A DNA stretch of 64,000 nt from Pseudoduganella buxea (GTDB lineage: Bacteria; Pseudomonadota; Gammaproteobacteria; Burkholderiales; Burkholderiaceae_D), in the NCBI RefSeq assembly GCF_009720835.1, contig NZ_WNKZ01000019.1:1-64000 (forward strand), read 5' to 3'. The position numbers were made by a program, and so were the translations under genes. Position 1 is the first letter of the stretch; each line of letters opens with the position of its first letter. Positions 34,871 to 43,979 of the stretch are shown in pieces. The notes under the pieces are model-generated. The model saw only the letters and a list, made by a program, of their open reading frames with translations, was not told the origin of the DNA and did no database searches.

Positions 34871-35499
34871 ATGGGAATCGACGAGTACGCGGCGGTGCGG
34901 ACGCAATGCCTGGCCTGGCTCACGAGGCTGACCGGCGAGCAGGGCGACGGCCTGCACCAGCTGTTCGAACGTTGTGCCTCGCTGGCCGATTGCCTGGCCC
35001 TCACCGAGGAACGGGGCACGCGAATGCGCCGATGCCCGCACTGCGCAGGCGACAAGCTGTACCGTCACGGCATCCTGCATGGGCGGCAGCGCTACCGCGG
35101 CCGGCAGTGCCGCAGGTCCTTCAATGCCCTGACCGCTACGCCGCAGGCATTCATCCGCCCGCGCGAGAAATGGCTGCCGTTCCTGCAGTGCATGCTGGGC
35201 TCGATGACGGCAGGCGCCGCAGCCGAAACGACCGGCAACCACCGCAGCACGAGCTTCCGCTGGCGCCACCGCTTTCTCGCCATGGCCAAGGACGACCGGC
35301 CCAAGCCCCTGAGCGGCATCGTCGAGGCCGGCAAAACATATTTACTCGAATCGCAGAAGGGCTCGCGTCGCCTGACGCGCCCGCCCAGGCGAGCCGCTGC
35401 CTGCCCCACTACCTGGGCTGGATCCACGGGCTCGACTGTCGACACCTGAGCACGACGCGGCAGTTTTTACGGGCTGCATTGTTCCCTGCGGGCACCTAG
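34871..35499 (+). pseudogene. Degenerate IS1595/ISXO2-type transposase
   Basis: The N-terminal half is intact: a zinc ribbon (CPHCAGDKLYRHG ... YRGRQCRRSF) and the helix-turn-helix region of ISXO2-like transposases, reaching VEAGKTYLLESQKGSRR, where the first catalytic Asp would be DET and here reads GKT. Then the frame shifts and the DDE core is missing; a different frame ends SRCLPHYLGWIHGLDCRH and LRAALF, like the normal C-terminus. So there was an internal deletion with frameshift. No clear terminal repeats remain. The element sits just downstream of tRNA-Phe. Confidence 0.78.
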
Positions 35500-35561
35500 A
35501 TGCTGTCCGGACAGTTCACTGCGACCGGGTGACAGCGCCTTCTTGTTTCCGGCCCCAGCCT

Positions 35562-36299
35562 TCAAACGATCAAGCCCTGCCTGATGTAGACCCGCACGCC
35601 GTTGAGCGGCGTGCCGGCGACGGTCATCGCATCCTGCAAGACGTTCCATTGCGGGCCCGTGAATGACGAGTGCTCCCTTGCATTGTCGATATCGAATTCC
35701 CGGTAGCCACCGATGAGATTATCGCCCGCGTATAACTCAGCACTGCGCACATAGTGGTCGACAATCGACTTTTGATAAGCCTTGGCATTCGGATAGTCCG
35801 CCACGCAGTAATACAGGTAATCGACAAACGCCTGGGCCACGAAATCGTTGGCTTGCGTGCAATTGAGCTTCGACACGGGGTTCCTGCTGCGAATGACGAG
35901 GTCCGTAATGAGCGAATTCGTCAAGGTCCGCTGTTTCCTGGTTGCGATCAGCCATTTATTTAATACCTTGAAAAAGCCTGCCGCGTGTAGATCCTTGACT
36001 TCGGTATTGAATGCGCGCGCGTTGGCGGGCAGCATAAAGGTGCTTACGATGATGGCCTGGTCGACGTTGAATCGTTCCGTCGCCCGTTGCCGTGCTGTTT
36101 CCGCTGTCTTGGCAACGTGCTTTCGTGCGAATCGTTCGCTCATGTACGGATAGGTGGCGTCCGCCACGGCCGCGTTGAAGTTCAAGACCGTTGCCGCTTG
36201 CGGCGGCACGACCTCGAACAAGATGACGACGGCCATCATTTTTTGAATTTTCGACAACTCGGCGGGCGTTTTGCCGCCGTTGGGGGGGGTGTCGCACAT
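35562..36299 (-). CDS. Hypothetical protein, less GC-rich than its neighbours
   Basis: I do not recognise this 245-residue protein. The sequence has many Asn, Tyr and Lys codons unusual for the window, and few GC-ending codons, so horizontal gain is likely. It has a stretch MMAVVILFEVVPPQAATVLN that may be a signal-like region if translation starts further in (36239). The start at 36299 is uncertain; frames reaching 36392 cross a terminator and were rejected. The body is helical (ARKHVAKTAETARQRATERF) and ends RVYIRQGLIV. Confidence 0.55.
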   Translation of the reverse strand: MCDTPPNGGKTPAELSKIQKMMAVVILFEVVPPQAATVLNFNAAVADATYPYMSERFARKHVAKTAETARQRATERFNVDQAIIVSTFMLPANARAFNTEVKDLHAAGFFKVLNKWLIATRKQRTLTNSLITDLVIRSRNPVSKLNCTQANDFVAQAFVDYLYYCVADYPNAKAYQKSIVDHYVRSAELYAGDNLIGGYREFDIDNAREHSSFTGPQWNVLQDAMTVAGTPLNGVRVYIRQGLIV

Positions 36300-36335
36300 T
36301 CGATCCCGCGCCGCCCCCCGAACAGTGTCAAGCGC

Positions 36336-36363
36336 AAACGCCAACCCTTGCGGCTGGCGTTTT
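36336..36363 (-). terminator. Intrinsic terminator
   Basis: AAACGCCA and TGGCGTTTT around a short loop, on the minus strand just after the end of the small membrane protein gene at 36411. It shows the gene downstream begins after this point. Confidence 0.7.
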
Positions 36364-36410
36364 CGTTTCCGATGCCATCGCCGCCTGCTCATGCAGCAGG
36401 CGCATCGATC

Positions 36411-36854
36411 TCATTCCTTCCTTTCCCTGAACTCGCCATCGATCACCAAGTCGTCGGCGCTGTCGGCAGGCTTCTTGCCGGTAAACCTGCCGAAAGAGCG
36501 CAGGATGCGATCGAACAGGGCCCGCCGCAACCACGGGAAAGCGAGAAGAAACGCAATCGCGAAACCTGTAAATCCTGCGGCCACATGGTCGCTGTGCGCG
36601 AGGAAGTGCACCAGGCACAGTCCAAGCAGGGTGAAGATGAGTGGCCGCCGGGCAGGCTTGGGCAACAGGCCGACAATGCGCACCTTGCCGTTGCTGATCC
36701 GGGGAAATCGTGCGAACAGCACGCCGAGCAGCAGCCCTGCGACGAACCGGCCCGTGCCGAGATACTCGGCCAGCACCCCGATGACGAGGAAAGCCGTATA
36801 GCTCATCGTGCCGGCCAATATTGCCAGCACCAACAGTGCTACAGCGAGCGACAA
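36411..36854 (-). CDS. Hypothetical membrane protein, start uncertain
   Basis: About 147 residues if started at the TTG at 36854; three or four helices (LAVALLVLAILAGTMSYTAF, GRFVAGLLLGVLFARF, PLIFTLLGLCLVHFLAH and AAGFTGFAIAFLLAFPW) and a basic, charged C-terminus (GEFRERKE). No ATG occurs at a sensible place: AGGAG at 36910 precedes ATC, not a usual start. The gene may thus be damaged at the 5' end or use TTG. A terminator follows. It belongs to the scar region beside tRNA-Phe. Confidence 0.5.
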   Translation of the reverse strand: MSLAVALLVLAILAGTMSYTAFLVIGVLAEYLGTGRFVAGLLLGVLFARFPRISNGKVRIVGLLPKPARRPLIFTLLGLCLVHFLAHSDHVAAGFTGFAIAFLLAFPWLRRALFDRILRSFGRFTGKKPADSADDLVIDGEFRERKE

Positions 36855-37008
36855 CTTCGGCGCGCGGATCGCCGTTCGGACTAGAAAACCTAGGATTTGA
36901 GTACTCCTGCAAATGGGCGTTGGAAAGCTGGCGCAAATTTTAACAGCACTCTCCCGCGCCGGACGCTTCGTTCCGTGCCGTCGACGGTACGCAACGACCA
37001 GCATGCCT

Positions 37009-37631
37009 TCACGGCGCTTGGTGTGTATCGCGTGCGCCCTCCGGATAGTGGCCGACAGCTGGGCTGGCCGCAGCCTTGTATATTCCGTCGACATAATGGA
37101 TGTATCGGACATAGGCATCGACATACTCACGGCCCGCATCGACATCGCCAGCAAGGAACGACTTCGCGGCTGTAACCTGACGATAGCGATCGCGCAGGCC
37201 CGTGCGCATCTTCTCGTCAAGGAGCCTGAGCAAAGCACTGGGATCGCCCGATCCGAGCGTTTGGTCGGCAGTGGCAATGGCCGGTCCCAGATCCCGGCCG
37301 GCAGGCTTCAGGCCAGTGAAAGCAACGCCCTCTCCAGCACGATGGACACGTACCAGGGTTTCGAAAAAATAGGTGTCAGCCAGGCTTCTCGCCGCCGGGC
37401 TCAATGTGCGCACCGTCATCGCTTGCTCGAAAGCCTGCGAATCTGGGGTTCGTCGACCTTCCTCACCCAGATCAGCACGGAATTCGGATTACCTGTCGCC
37501 AGCGCTTGCCGCGCCGCCGTGACAACGGGCCCGTCGATACCATCGCAATGCGCGCGCGCCGGCTGCACGGCGGTTGCGCCGACGAGGATGGACAGCAGCA
37601 TGGCGCTGGAGATATGTCGAGTCTTAACCAT
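37009..37631 (-). pseudogene. DUF6448 secreted protein, frameshifted
   Basis: Two frames together give one DUF6448 protein. The first (37631 to about 37416) has a good start (GGAGG 4 bases before ATG), a signal peptide and HCDGIDGPVVTAARQALATG. The second begins near QAFEQAMTVRTLSPAARS and contains the family core FFETLVRVHRAGEGVAFTGL, GPAIATADQTL and REYVDAYVRYIHYVD. One missing base near 37435-37439 would join them, so it is a young pseudogene or a sequencing error. Downstream of the SCO gene in the same direction. Confidence 0.85.
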
Positions 37632-37737
37632 GAGTCCTCCTGAATATTGCAGGTCAATGCGCCTGCATTCGTTGGACCAGCAGGGGGAGCGATGATTCAT
37701 GTCCGCCTATGCGACCGGTCAGCAGGTTCGCCCTCGG

Positions 37738-38439
37738 TCATCCGTGTGGTCCCCCTCCCTGCCGCCCGCCCTCCATCAGCAAGGTCCGGATATCGTTGTA
37801 GATCACGTCCGGCATCAGATACGCCGTCGTATAGATTTCGCGCACCTGGCCGCGTGCGTCGATCAGGAACACTTTCACCAGGTGGTTGTAGAGCCGGGTC
37901 GGCCGCCCCTGCGCGTCCAGGGTGACCGTTACGTCCTGGCCAAAGGCGTCGACGATGGGGCGCAGGCGGGCGACGTTGCGGGTGGTGAGGAAGTGCCAGC
38001 GCAGTGCGCTGGTGGGGGCTGCCAGATTGCCGGCATAGTGCCGCAGCGCGGCCGGCGTGTCGTTGCCGGGGTCGAAGGACAGGCTGACGAGCCGTACGCG
38101 CCTGGCCAGGGCGGGGTTGGCCAGCAGGCGCGTGCGCAGGGTCGAGAAGGTATCGAACACGAGCGGGCAGCCGACCGGGTCGACACAATACGTGTACATG
38201 AAACTGAGCAGCGTGACCTTGCCGGTGGTGTAGCGGCGCAGCGGCCCGGCGGTGCCTTCCGCGTCCAGCACTTCGCCATCGGCGGCCGGCTGGATGGTCT
38301 CCAAGCGGTAGCTACCCGGCGCGGGCGCGGTGAACTGCTGGCGCGGCGGTCCGGCAGCCATTGCGTCCAGTGGCCCGAGGCAGGCCAGCACGCCGAGCAT
38401 GGCGCGCGCGAGCAGTCGGTGATCAGCGGGGCGGCCCAC
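37738..38439 (-). CDS. SCO1/SenC-family copper chaperone-like protein
   Basis: 233 residues from a GTG, with an N-terminal hydrophobic segment (LARAMLGVLACLGPLDAMA). Thioredoxin-like SCO fold: metal-binding cysteines in YTYCVDPVGCPLVF, a CX5C in place of the usual CXXXC, and the distal His in RLYNHLVKVFLID. Its start overlaps the methanethiol oxidase gene by 17 bp, so they are co-translated. In Hyphomicrobium the mtoX operon likewise carries a SCO gene, presumed to load copper into the oxidase; the same role is inferred here. An internal ATG at 38400 is an alternative start. Confidence 0.85.
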   Translation of the reverse strand: MGRPADHRLLARAMLGVLACLGPLDAMAAGPPRQQFTAPAPGSYRLETIQPAADGEVLDAEGTAGPLRRYTTGKVTLLSFMYTYCVDPVGCPLVFDTFSTLRTRLLANPALARRVRLVSLSFDPGNDTPAALRHYAGNLAAPTSALRWHFLTTRNVARLRPIVDAFGQDVTVTLDAQGRPTRLYNHLVKVFLIDARGQVREIYTTAYLMPDVIYNDIRTLLMEGGRQGGGPHG

Positions 38440-39763
38440 TGCGGTCGGCGATGGTGGTGCTGTCGACGGGTGCGCTGCCGGCCGGCCGGGCGGTGAACTT
38501 CATGTGGTGGGCGCGGCCCAGCGCCTCCTTGGTGAAGTCGATTTTCCACTGCTCGCGCAGTTCCTTGCCGTCCCAGCTGAACAATTTGAGGAACTGCTCG
38601 TTGTCCGCACCCTTCTTGTCCCAGTTCGCCAGCAGGCTGCTGGTGACGTAGACCCGCTTGCCGTCCCAGCTCTGGCTGATCATATTGACCTGCTTGCCCG
38701 TGACCTTTTCGTAGACCTGCTTCGGCGCCGCCGGATCGCGCAGGTCGAACAGCCGCGTCTTGCCGTCCATGAAGGTGTTCACCCACAGGCTCTTTCCGTC
38801 CGCCGCGATGGAGATGTCGACGGGCAGCGGCGTCTTGGCCGGGTCGCCGATGGGCGCCACGTCGCGCGCCTGCCATTGCCCCGCCTTGTCCTGCCGGATC
38901 AGCCACAGCCTGGACGTGAGGGCCGTCGCCGTGATGGCCCAGTTGTCGCCCTCGTTCAGCGACCAGCGGATTTCCAGCGGCGCGCCCGGCGTGTCGAAGA
39001 CTTTCGTCGGCCGCATGGCCTTGAAGTCCCACAGCACCATCGTGTTGCCGAACTGTTTCATCGCGGCCGGATCGGCGATCAGCTTGCCCAGGTCCGCCAT
39101 GTAGTTCTTGTGGCCCGTGAAGCTGGACGTGAGCATGGCGTTCTTGCCGGGATTGATGGCGACATCGTAGCCGTAGCCATCCGCCTTCGCGCCGGGCATG
39201 GCGGTGGGGATGGGATAGCTGGCAACATACTCGCCCTTGTTGTTGTACACCACTAGGCCCGTCGCGCCGCCGTGGTCGCGGGCATTCGACAGGGTGCCCA
39301 CCAGCATTCGGCCGGGGATGGGGTAGAAGGTATGCGGGCCGACATAACCGCTTTTGCCGACGAGGTCGGAAATCGTCTTGACCAGTTTCGGCCTGGCCGG
39401 ATCGGTGCCGACGTCGAAGACGAAGATCTTGCTGTCGTCCAGGCGGCCGGCCCATAGATGGCGGCGGTCGTCCGTAAAGCCCATGTGGTGGGCCTCGCCG
39501 CGGCCCGGCACGGGCAGCACGTCGATCACCTTGCCGTATTTCTTCGACTTGGGATTGACGTCGACGGTGACAAGCTTGTCGTTGCCGTCGCCCATGCCGG
39601 GCACGCCCAGGGTCCAGACATGGAGAAAGTCTTCCTGGCCCTTGATCAGGTTGGCCATATACGGCGAGTTGCAGGTTTCGTCGGCGAGGGCCGGCGCGGG
39701 CGGCAAGGCCGAGGCAAGGAAGGAAGAAACAAGGCAAGCCAGCAGGGCACGCGAAGGTTTCAT
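38423..39763 (-). CDS. mtoX: Methanethiol oxidase (selenium-binding protein SBP56 family)
   Basis: 446 residues with signal peptide (ALPPAPALADETC) for the periplasm. SBP56 family features include SPYMANLIKGQEDFLHVWTL, HHMGFTDDRRHLWAGRLDDS, GPHTFYPIPGRML, TALTSRLWLI and GRAHHMKF, with the conserved histidines expected of a copper-containing beta-propeller. Homologues oxidise methanethiol to formaldehyde, sulfide and H2O2 (MtoX, human SELENBP1). ATG at 39763 follows GGGAG by 6 bases. It overlaps a SCO gene downstream; the mauG-like gene of the known operon is not seen nearby. Confidence 0.9.
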   Translation of the reverse strand: MKPSRALLACLVSSFLASALPPAPALADETCNSPYMANLIKGQEDFLHVWTLGVPGMGDGNDKLVTVDVNPKSKKYGKVIDVLPVPGRGEAHHMGFTDDRRHLWAGRLDDSKIFVFDVGTDPARPKLVKTISDLVGKSGYVGPHTFYPIPGRMLVGTLSNARDHGGATGLVVYNNKGEYVASYPIPTAMPGAKADGYGYDVAINPGKNAMLTSSFTGHKNYMADLGKLIADPAAMKQFGNTMVLWDFKAMRPTKVFDTPGAPLEIRWSLNEGDNWAITATALTSRLWLIRQDKAGQWQARDVAPIGDPAKTPLPVDISIAADGKSLWVNTFMDGKTRLFDLRDPAAPKQVYEKVTGKQVNMISQSWDGKRVYVTSSLLANWDKKGADNEQFLKLFSWDGKELREQWKIDFTKEALGRAHHMKFTARPAGSAPVDSTTIADRSGPPR

Positions 39764-39970
39764 GGACATCTCCCGGAACGGTCGAAGTTTCTTGCCTATC
39801 ATGCCACAGGCAAAGGGCCGGCGCCTGCCGGTGAATGACTGTCGCGCCGATCCAACATTGTTGCAAAATCAGAAATAGTGACGGGAGGCGTTGCTACAAT
39901 CGACGGCTGTCCAATCAATACGTGCCCGGCCTGCCGCCGGGGTCGCGCTCTTCCCGCCATGAGGATGCCC

Positions 39971-42319
39971 ATGAAAATTCGCCCCCCTGTCCTGCTGCGC
40001 CGCTCGCTCCTCGCCATGTGCGTGCAGGCGGCGCTGCTGCCCCACGGCGCCGCGCAGCAGGGGGCCCCGGACAGCCAGATCGAAGTAGTGACGGTGACGG
40101 CGCAAAAGCGCAAGGAAGACCCGGCCAAGGTGGCGATGAGCATTTCCGCCATCAGCGGCAACCAGCTGCAATCGCAGCACGTCAACGACATCACGGACCT
40201 GACGCGCGTCGTGCCCAATATTTCGTTCACGGCCGCCACCGGCAATGGCGGCGCCGGGCCCGGCACGTCCAATATCGAGATCCGCGGCATCAGCTCGGGC
40301 GCGGGCGCGGCCACGGTGGGCATCTACCTGGGCGACGTATCGCTTACGGTGGGCAATGTCTATACGATGGGCGCCGTCGAGCCGAAGTTCTTCGACATCG
40401 ACCGCGTCGAAGTGCTGCGCGGCCCGCAGGCGACGCTGTATGGCGCCAGTTCGATGGGCGGCACCATCAAGTTCGTGCCGAACGAGCCTGACCTGCGGGA
40501 CCGCGAGTTCAATACCTACGCCGAAACGTCCGCGCTGCGGGGCGGCGGCATCAATTACTCGGCTTCGGCCGTGGCCAACCTGCCGCTGGTGGCGAACGAA
40601 CTGGCGCTGCGCGTGGGCGTGCAATCCCAGCGCGCCGGCGGCTTCATCGACCAGGTCGACGGCAACGGCGCCGTCATGGCCAAGGACATCAACCGGGTCG
40701 ACGATGAGGAAGTGCGGGTGGCACTGAAATGGCAGCCCACGGCGGCCCTGACGGTGACGCCGTCGGTGTACTACCAGAAGGTCGATGCCAAGGACATTTC
40801 GGCGTTCAATATCGAGCTGCCCCGCTACCAGGCGCAGAAGCAGGTGCGCGAGCCGTCCAAGGACACCTTGCAGACGGCGACGGTGCTGGTCAACTGGGAG
40901 TTGGGATGGGGCGACCTGACGTCGAGCACCAGCTACTTCAAACGCAAGTTCGACCGCACCCAGAACGGCTCGGCCTACAACAGCTACTCGCTGTCGACCT
41001 TTTTGACGTCGACGGAAGACGGCGGCACGGCCCCGCCGGAACTGATCGACGCCATTGCCGGCCTGCCTTCGGCCGTCTACCTGAACAACCGGGTGCGCCA
41101 GGTGTCGCAGGAGCTGCGCCTGGCGTCGCGCCCGTATGACCAGGCTGTGTCGGCATGGACGTGGCTGGCGGGACTGTACACGTCCAACCAGCACACGAAT
41201 ATCGACGAGAACGACCCGATCTTCGGCGTCAACGACACCTTTGCCCGCTTCGGCTTCAGCAGCAGCGATCCGGCACTGTTGCCGGACGCCCGCCCCGGCG
41301 CCTTCCCGAACGACAATGCCTTCATGGGCATCTTTCACTATCACGAGCGCCAGCACTCCGTCTTCGGCGAAGCGAACTACTATTTCACGCCCGCGCTGCA
41401 CGCGACGGTGGGCGCCCGCTACCTGAAAGGCACGTCGACCCTGGACCAGCAGAACGGCCTGTACCTGGCGGGCGCCGGCAATACGGGCAGCGCCCGCCTG
41501 TCGTCCACGGCCTTCATGCCGAAATATGCGCTGACGTGGGAAGTCGATCCGGCCCACACCGTCTATGGCACGGTGGCCAAGGGCTTCCGGCTGGGCGGCT
41601 CGAACGTGTTCGTGCCGCCCACCACCTGCGGTGACGACCTCGCGGCGAACGGCCTCGACGAAGGCCCTGCCACCTATGCGCCGGACAGCCTGTGGAACTA
41701 CGAGCTGGGCAGCAAGTCGCGCTTCCTGAACAACCGCCTGTCCGTGAACGCTTCCGTGTTCTACGTCAAGTGGAAGAACATCCAGCAAGGCGTCTACCTG
41801 CCCACCTGCGCCTACACGTACAACGCCAACGCCGGCAATGCCGTCAGCAAGGGCATCGAGATCGACATCAAGGCCAAGCCCCTGCCCGGCCTGACCTTGA
41901 GCGCGGCCGGCGGTTACGTGAACGCGGAACTGTCGAACGACGAAGGCGTGCGCAACGGCGTCATCGGCGCGGTGCGCGGTGCCCAGGTACAGGGCGTGCC
42001 GAAATACAATGCCGCGCTCAGCGCCCAGTACAACTTCGTCGTCGCCGGCGACATCGGCGCGTTCGTGGCGGGCGGCATCCAGTGGGTCGGGCCCAGCAAG
42101 GGTTCGCTCAACCCCGAGCAGACGGACTACGAACGCCCGTCGTACCACACCGCCGACTTCAGCGGCGGCGCCGCTTTCGGCCGCTACAAGCTGAGCGTGT
42201 TCGTCAAGAACGCCTTCGACGACGACACCATCATCCAGCATCCGCAGGTGGCGTCGATCGTGCAGGGGTACCGGGTTGCGCCGCGCAGTATTGGTATGAG
42301 CCTGGCGGCGAAGTTCTGA
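39971..42319 (+). CDS. TonB-dependent receptor
   Basis: 782 residues: signal peptide (ALLPHGAAQQG), plug domain with VVTVTAQKRKEDPAKVAMSI and VEVLRGPQATLYGASSMGGT, and a 22-strand barrel ending FQ-like in MSLAAKF. No STN domain and no obvious TonB box consensus beyond EVVTVTAQKR. It belongs to the class that imports carbohydrates, siderophores or other large nutrients. ATG at 39971 follows GAGG by 6 bases. It is divergent from mtoX with 207 bp between; a functional tie to the oxidase or copper is possible but unproven. Confidence 0.92.
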   Translation: MKIRPPVLLRRSLLAMCVQAALLPHGAAQQGAPDSQIEVVTVTAQKRKEDPAKVAMSISAISGNQLQSQHVNDITDLTRVVPNISFTAATGNGGAGPGTSNIEIRGISSGAGAATVGIYLGDVSLTVGNVYTMGAVEPKFFDIDRVEVLRGPQATLYGASSMGGTIKFVPNEPDLRDREFNTYAETSALRGGGINYSASAVANLPLVANELALRVGVQSQRAGGFIDQVDGNGAVMAKDINRVDDEEVRVALKWQPTAALTVTPSVYYQKVDAKDISAFNIELPRYQAQKQVREPSKDTLQTATVLVNWELGWGDLTSSTSYFKRKFDRTQNGSAYNSYSLSTFLTSTEDGGTAPPELIDAIAGLPSAVYLNNRVRQVSQELRLASRPYDQAVSAWTWLAGLYTSNQHTNIDENDPIFGVNDTFARFGFSSSDPALLPDARPGAFPNDNAFMGIFHYHERQHSVFGEANYYFTPALHATVGARYLKGTSTLDQQNGLYLAGAGNTGSARLSSTAFMPKYALTWEVDPAHTVYGTVAKGFRLGGSNVFVPPTTCGDDLAANGLDEGPATYAPDSLWNYELGSKSRFLNNRLSVNASVFYVKWKNIQQGVYLPTCAYTYNANAGNAVSKGIEIDIKAKPLPGLTLSAAGGYVNAELSNDEGVRNGVIGAVRGAQVQGVPKYNAALSAQYNFVVAGDIGAFVAGGIQWVGPSKGSLNPEQTDYERPSYHTADFSGGAAFGRYKLSVFVKNAFDDDTIIQHPQVASIVQGYRVAPRSIGMSLAAKF

Positions 42320-42653
42320 GGTCGCCGGGGGCACCCGCGAACCCTGGCTGATGCTTCCCTGTGGACGGCCACCGTTCGCCGGGACAGCGTCCTGTACCGC
42401 CGGGAGGTGGCTTTGTGCCTGGTTCCTCTATTTGGCAACAACGTCTGGCCGGCATTCTCGAAATTTCTTGTTATCAATTTTGATTACTTTTGATACAATT
42501 CGGCCGCATCACTTCAGCCAGGCGTTTCGCGTACTTCGGCGAACGCTGCACCAATCAAACTAAAAACCACGGCACCGGATTGCTTTCAGCTGGCGCGAGC
42601 GGCATGGCCGTTATCGCCCCATCCCTGTTGCCGGTCCGTGCCATTGCTAAATC
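42320..42653. other. Intergenic region with an AT-rich promoter block
   Basis: 334 bp with no credible gene. Around 42463-42500 it turns strongly AT-rich and holds TATCAA at 42472-42477 and TTGATA at 42490-42495, an inverted repeat with 12 bases between, overlapping TACAAT (42494-42499), a fair -10 element. This likely drives the outer-membrane protein gene at 42654, leaving a leader of about 150 bases in which I see no clear riboswitch. Confidence 0.45.
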
Positions 42654-43238
42654 ATGAAAAAAATCGTATTCGCCTTCTCGACCCTGCTTGCCACGATGGT
42701 CGCCGCCCACGCTCAAACCCCTGCCACCGCCGCGGCGCCAGTGCGCTTCCTGGCCGGCGCCGGCTTCAGCGGCGGCGGCGATGAGCTTGCCACCGCCAGC
42801 TACACCAATGGCGATTCGCAGGATATCCGCGCCGGCAAGGGCCTGTACCTGACCGCAGGTGCCGAGTACCGCGTCAGCCCGCAGGTTTCCGTGCAGGCCA
42901 CGGTCAACTTCCATATCGACGACACCAATGCCGACAATGGCAGCATCCGGTTCCGCCGCTTCCCCGTGGAAGTGCTGGGCTACTACCACATCAACACCCA
43001 GTGGCGCGTGGGCGGCGGTGTGCGTTACATCAATGGCGCGAAGCTGACCAGCAGCGGCGCCGCCGCCGGCCTGGATACCAAGTTCGACAACTCGACCGGT
43101 GCCGTGCTGGAAGCCGAATACTTCTGGACGCCGAACTTCGGCATGAAGATGCGCTATGTGAACGAAACGTTCAAGGCCCGTGGTTATGAAGATGCCAAGG
43201 GCAACCACGTCGGCATCTCGGGCAACTACTACTTCTAA
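42654..43238 (+). CDS. Outer-membrane beta-barrel protein
   Basis: 194 residues: signal peptide MKKIVFAFSTLLATMVAAHA, then alternating beta strands (GKGLYLTAGAEYRVSP, VSVQATVNFHIDD, WRVGGGVRYINGAKL, FGMKMRYVNETFK) ending in YYF, the terminal aromatic recognised by the BAM complex. Eight strands are likely, as in OmpX/OmpW-size barrels. Monocistronic with a strong terminator. Function unknown. Confidence 0.88.
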   Translation: MKKIVFAFSTLLATMVAAHAQTPATAAAPVRFLAGAGFSGGGDELATASYTNGDSQDIRAGKGLYLTAGAEYRVSPQVSVQATVNFHIDDTNADNGSIRFRRFPVEVLGYYHINTQWRVGGGVRYINGAKLTSSGAAAGLDTKFDNSTGAVLEAEYFWTPNFGMKMRYVNETFKARGYEDAKGNHVGISGNYYF

Positions 43239-43260
43239 GCACGCAGCAGACGCCAGCATG

Positions 43261-43288
43261 CCAACGCCACTTTCGGGTGGCGTTGTTG
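43261..43288 (+). terminator. Intrinsic terminator
   Basis: CCAACGCCAC-TTTCG-GGTGGCGTTG with T's after; 23 bp beyond the barrel protein stop. Confidence 0.85.
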
Positions 43289-43445
43289 CTTTACGACGAA
43301 ACTCAATGCAATCTACGCCACGTTTGTTGCGTTGCAATAATATTCCGGCGCTTGTGACATTCGGAGAGATTGCGGACACGATTCTTCTCTAGAATCATTC
43401 CATTTGGCAATGTCACACTGCTGCCGCCCGACAGGAACCTTCCCC

Positions 43446-43949
43446 ATGCTCAAATTTATCCCCTTGCTTGCTGCGCTCGTACTGACCGGTTGTGCCTCCA
43501 TCACCGGCAAGCAGTTGCAGCCGCTGTCCGTTACCACCGTGTTCAACAACCAGGAAGTCGCCGGCATCGGCTGCACCCTGTCGAACGACACCGGAACGTG
43601 GTTCCTCAACAGCCCGGGTACGGCCACGATCCACAAAAGCACGGCCGACCTTGTGGTGGACTGCAAGCGCGAAGCGCTGGCGGGCACGTCGCGGGTGGAA
43701 TCGGGGGCCAATATAAATGTCTGGGGCAACGTCATCGTTGGCGGCCTGATCGGCTATGTCGTCGACCGCCAGACCGGCGCCGGCTTCGACTATCCGAACA
43801 CGCTGACCGTGATGATGCGCCAGGTGGGCGACACCAGCCCGGCGGTGAGCTTTGCGCCGGTCTCTCGCACCACGGCAACCCAGACGGCATTCCAGCCGGC
43901 GGCGCCGGGCCGCACGACCGCCGGCGCTTCCCGGCCGCAACAACCATAA
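43446..43949 (+). CDS. Lipoprotein, 167 aa
   Basis: The N-terminus MLKFIPLLAALVLTGCAS has a clear lipobox LTGC, so Cys15 should be acylated. The body contains two cysteines (GIGCTLSND and VVDCKRE) and a glycine-rich hydrophobic stretch (NVIVGGLIGYVVD) resembling a weak glycine zipper. The C-terminus is Thr/Ala/Pro-rich. AGGAA precedes the ATG. The DUF2167 gene starts 30 bp later, so it may be the first gene of that operon. Confidence 0.82.
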   Translation: MLKFIPLLAALVLTGCASITGKQLQPLSVTTVFNNQEVAGIGCTLSNDTGTWFLNSPGTATIHKSTADLVVDCKREALAGTSRVESGANINVWGNVIVGGLIGYVVDRQTGAGFDYPNTLTVMMRQVGDTSPAVSFAPVSRTTATQTAFQPAAPGRTTAGASRPQQP

Positions 43950-43979
43950 CGACAACAATCCACCACACAGGGAAGTCCC

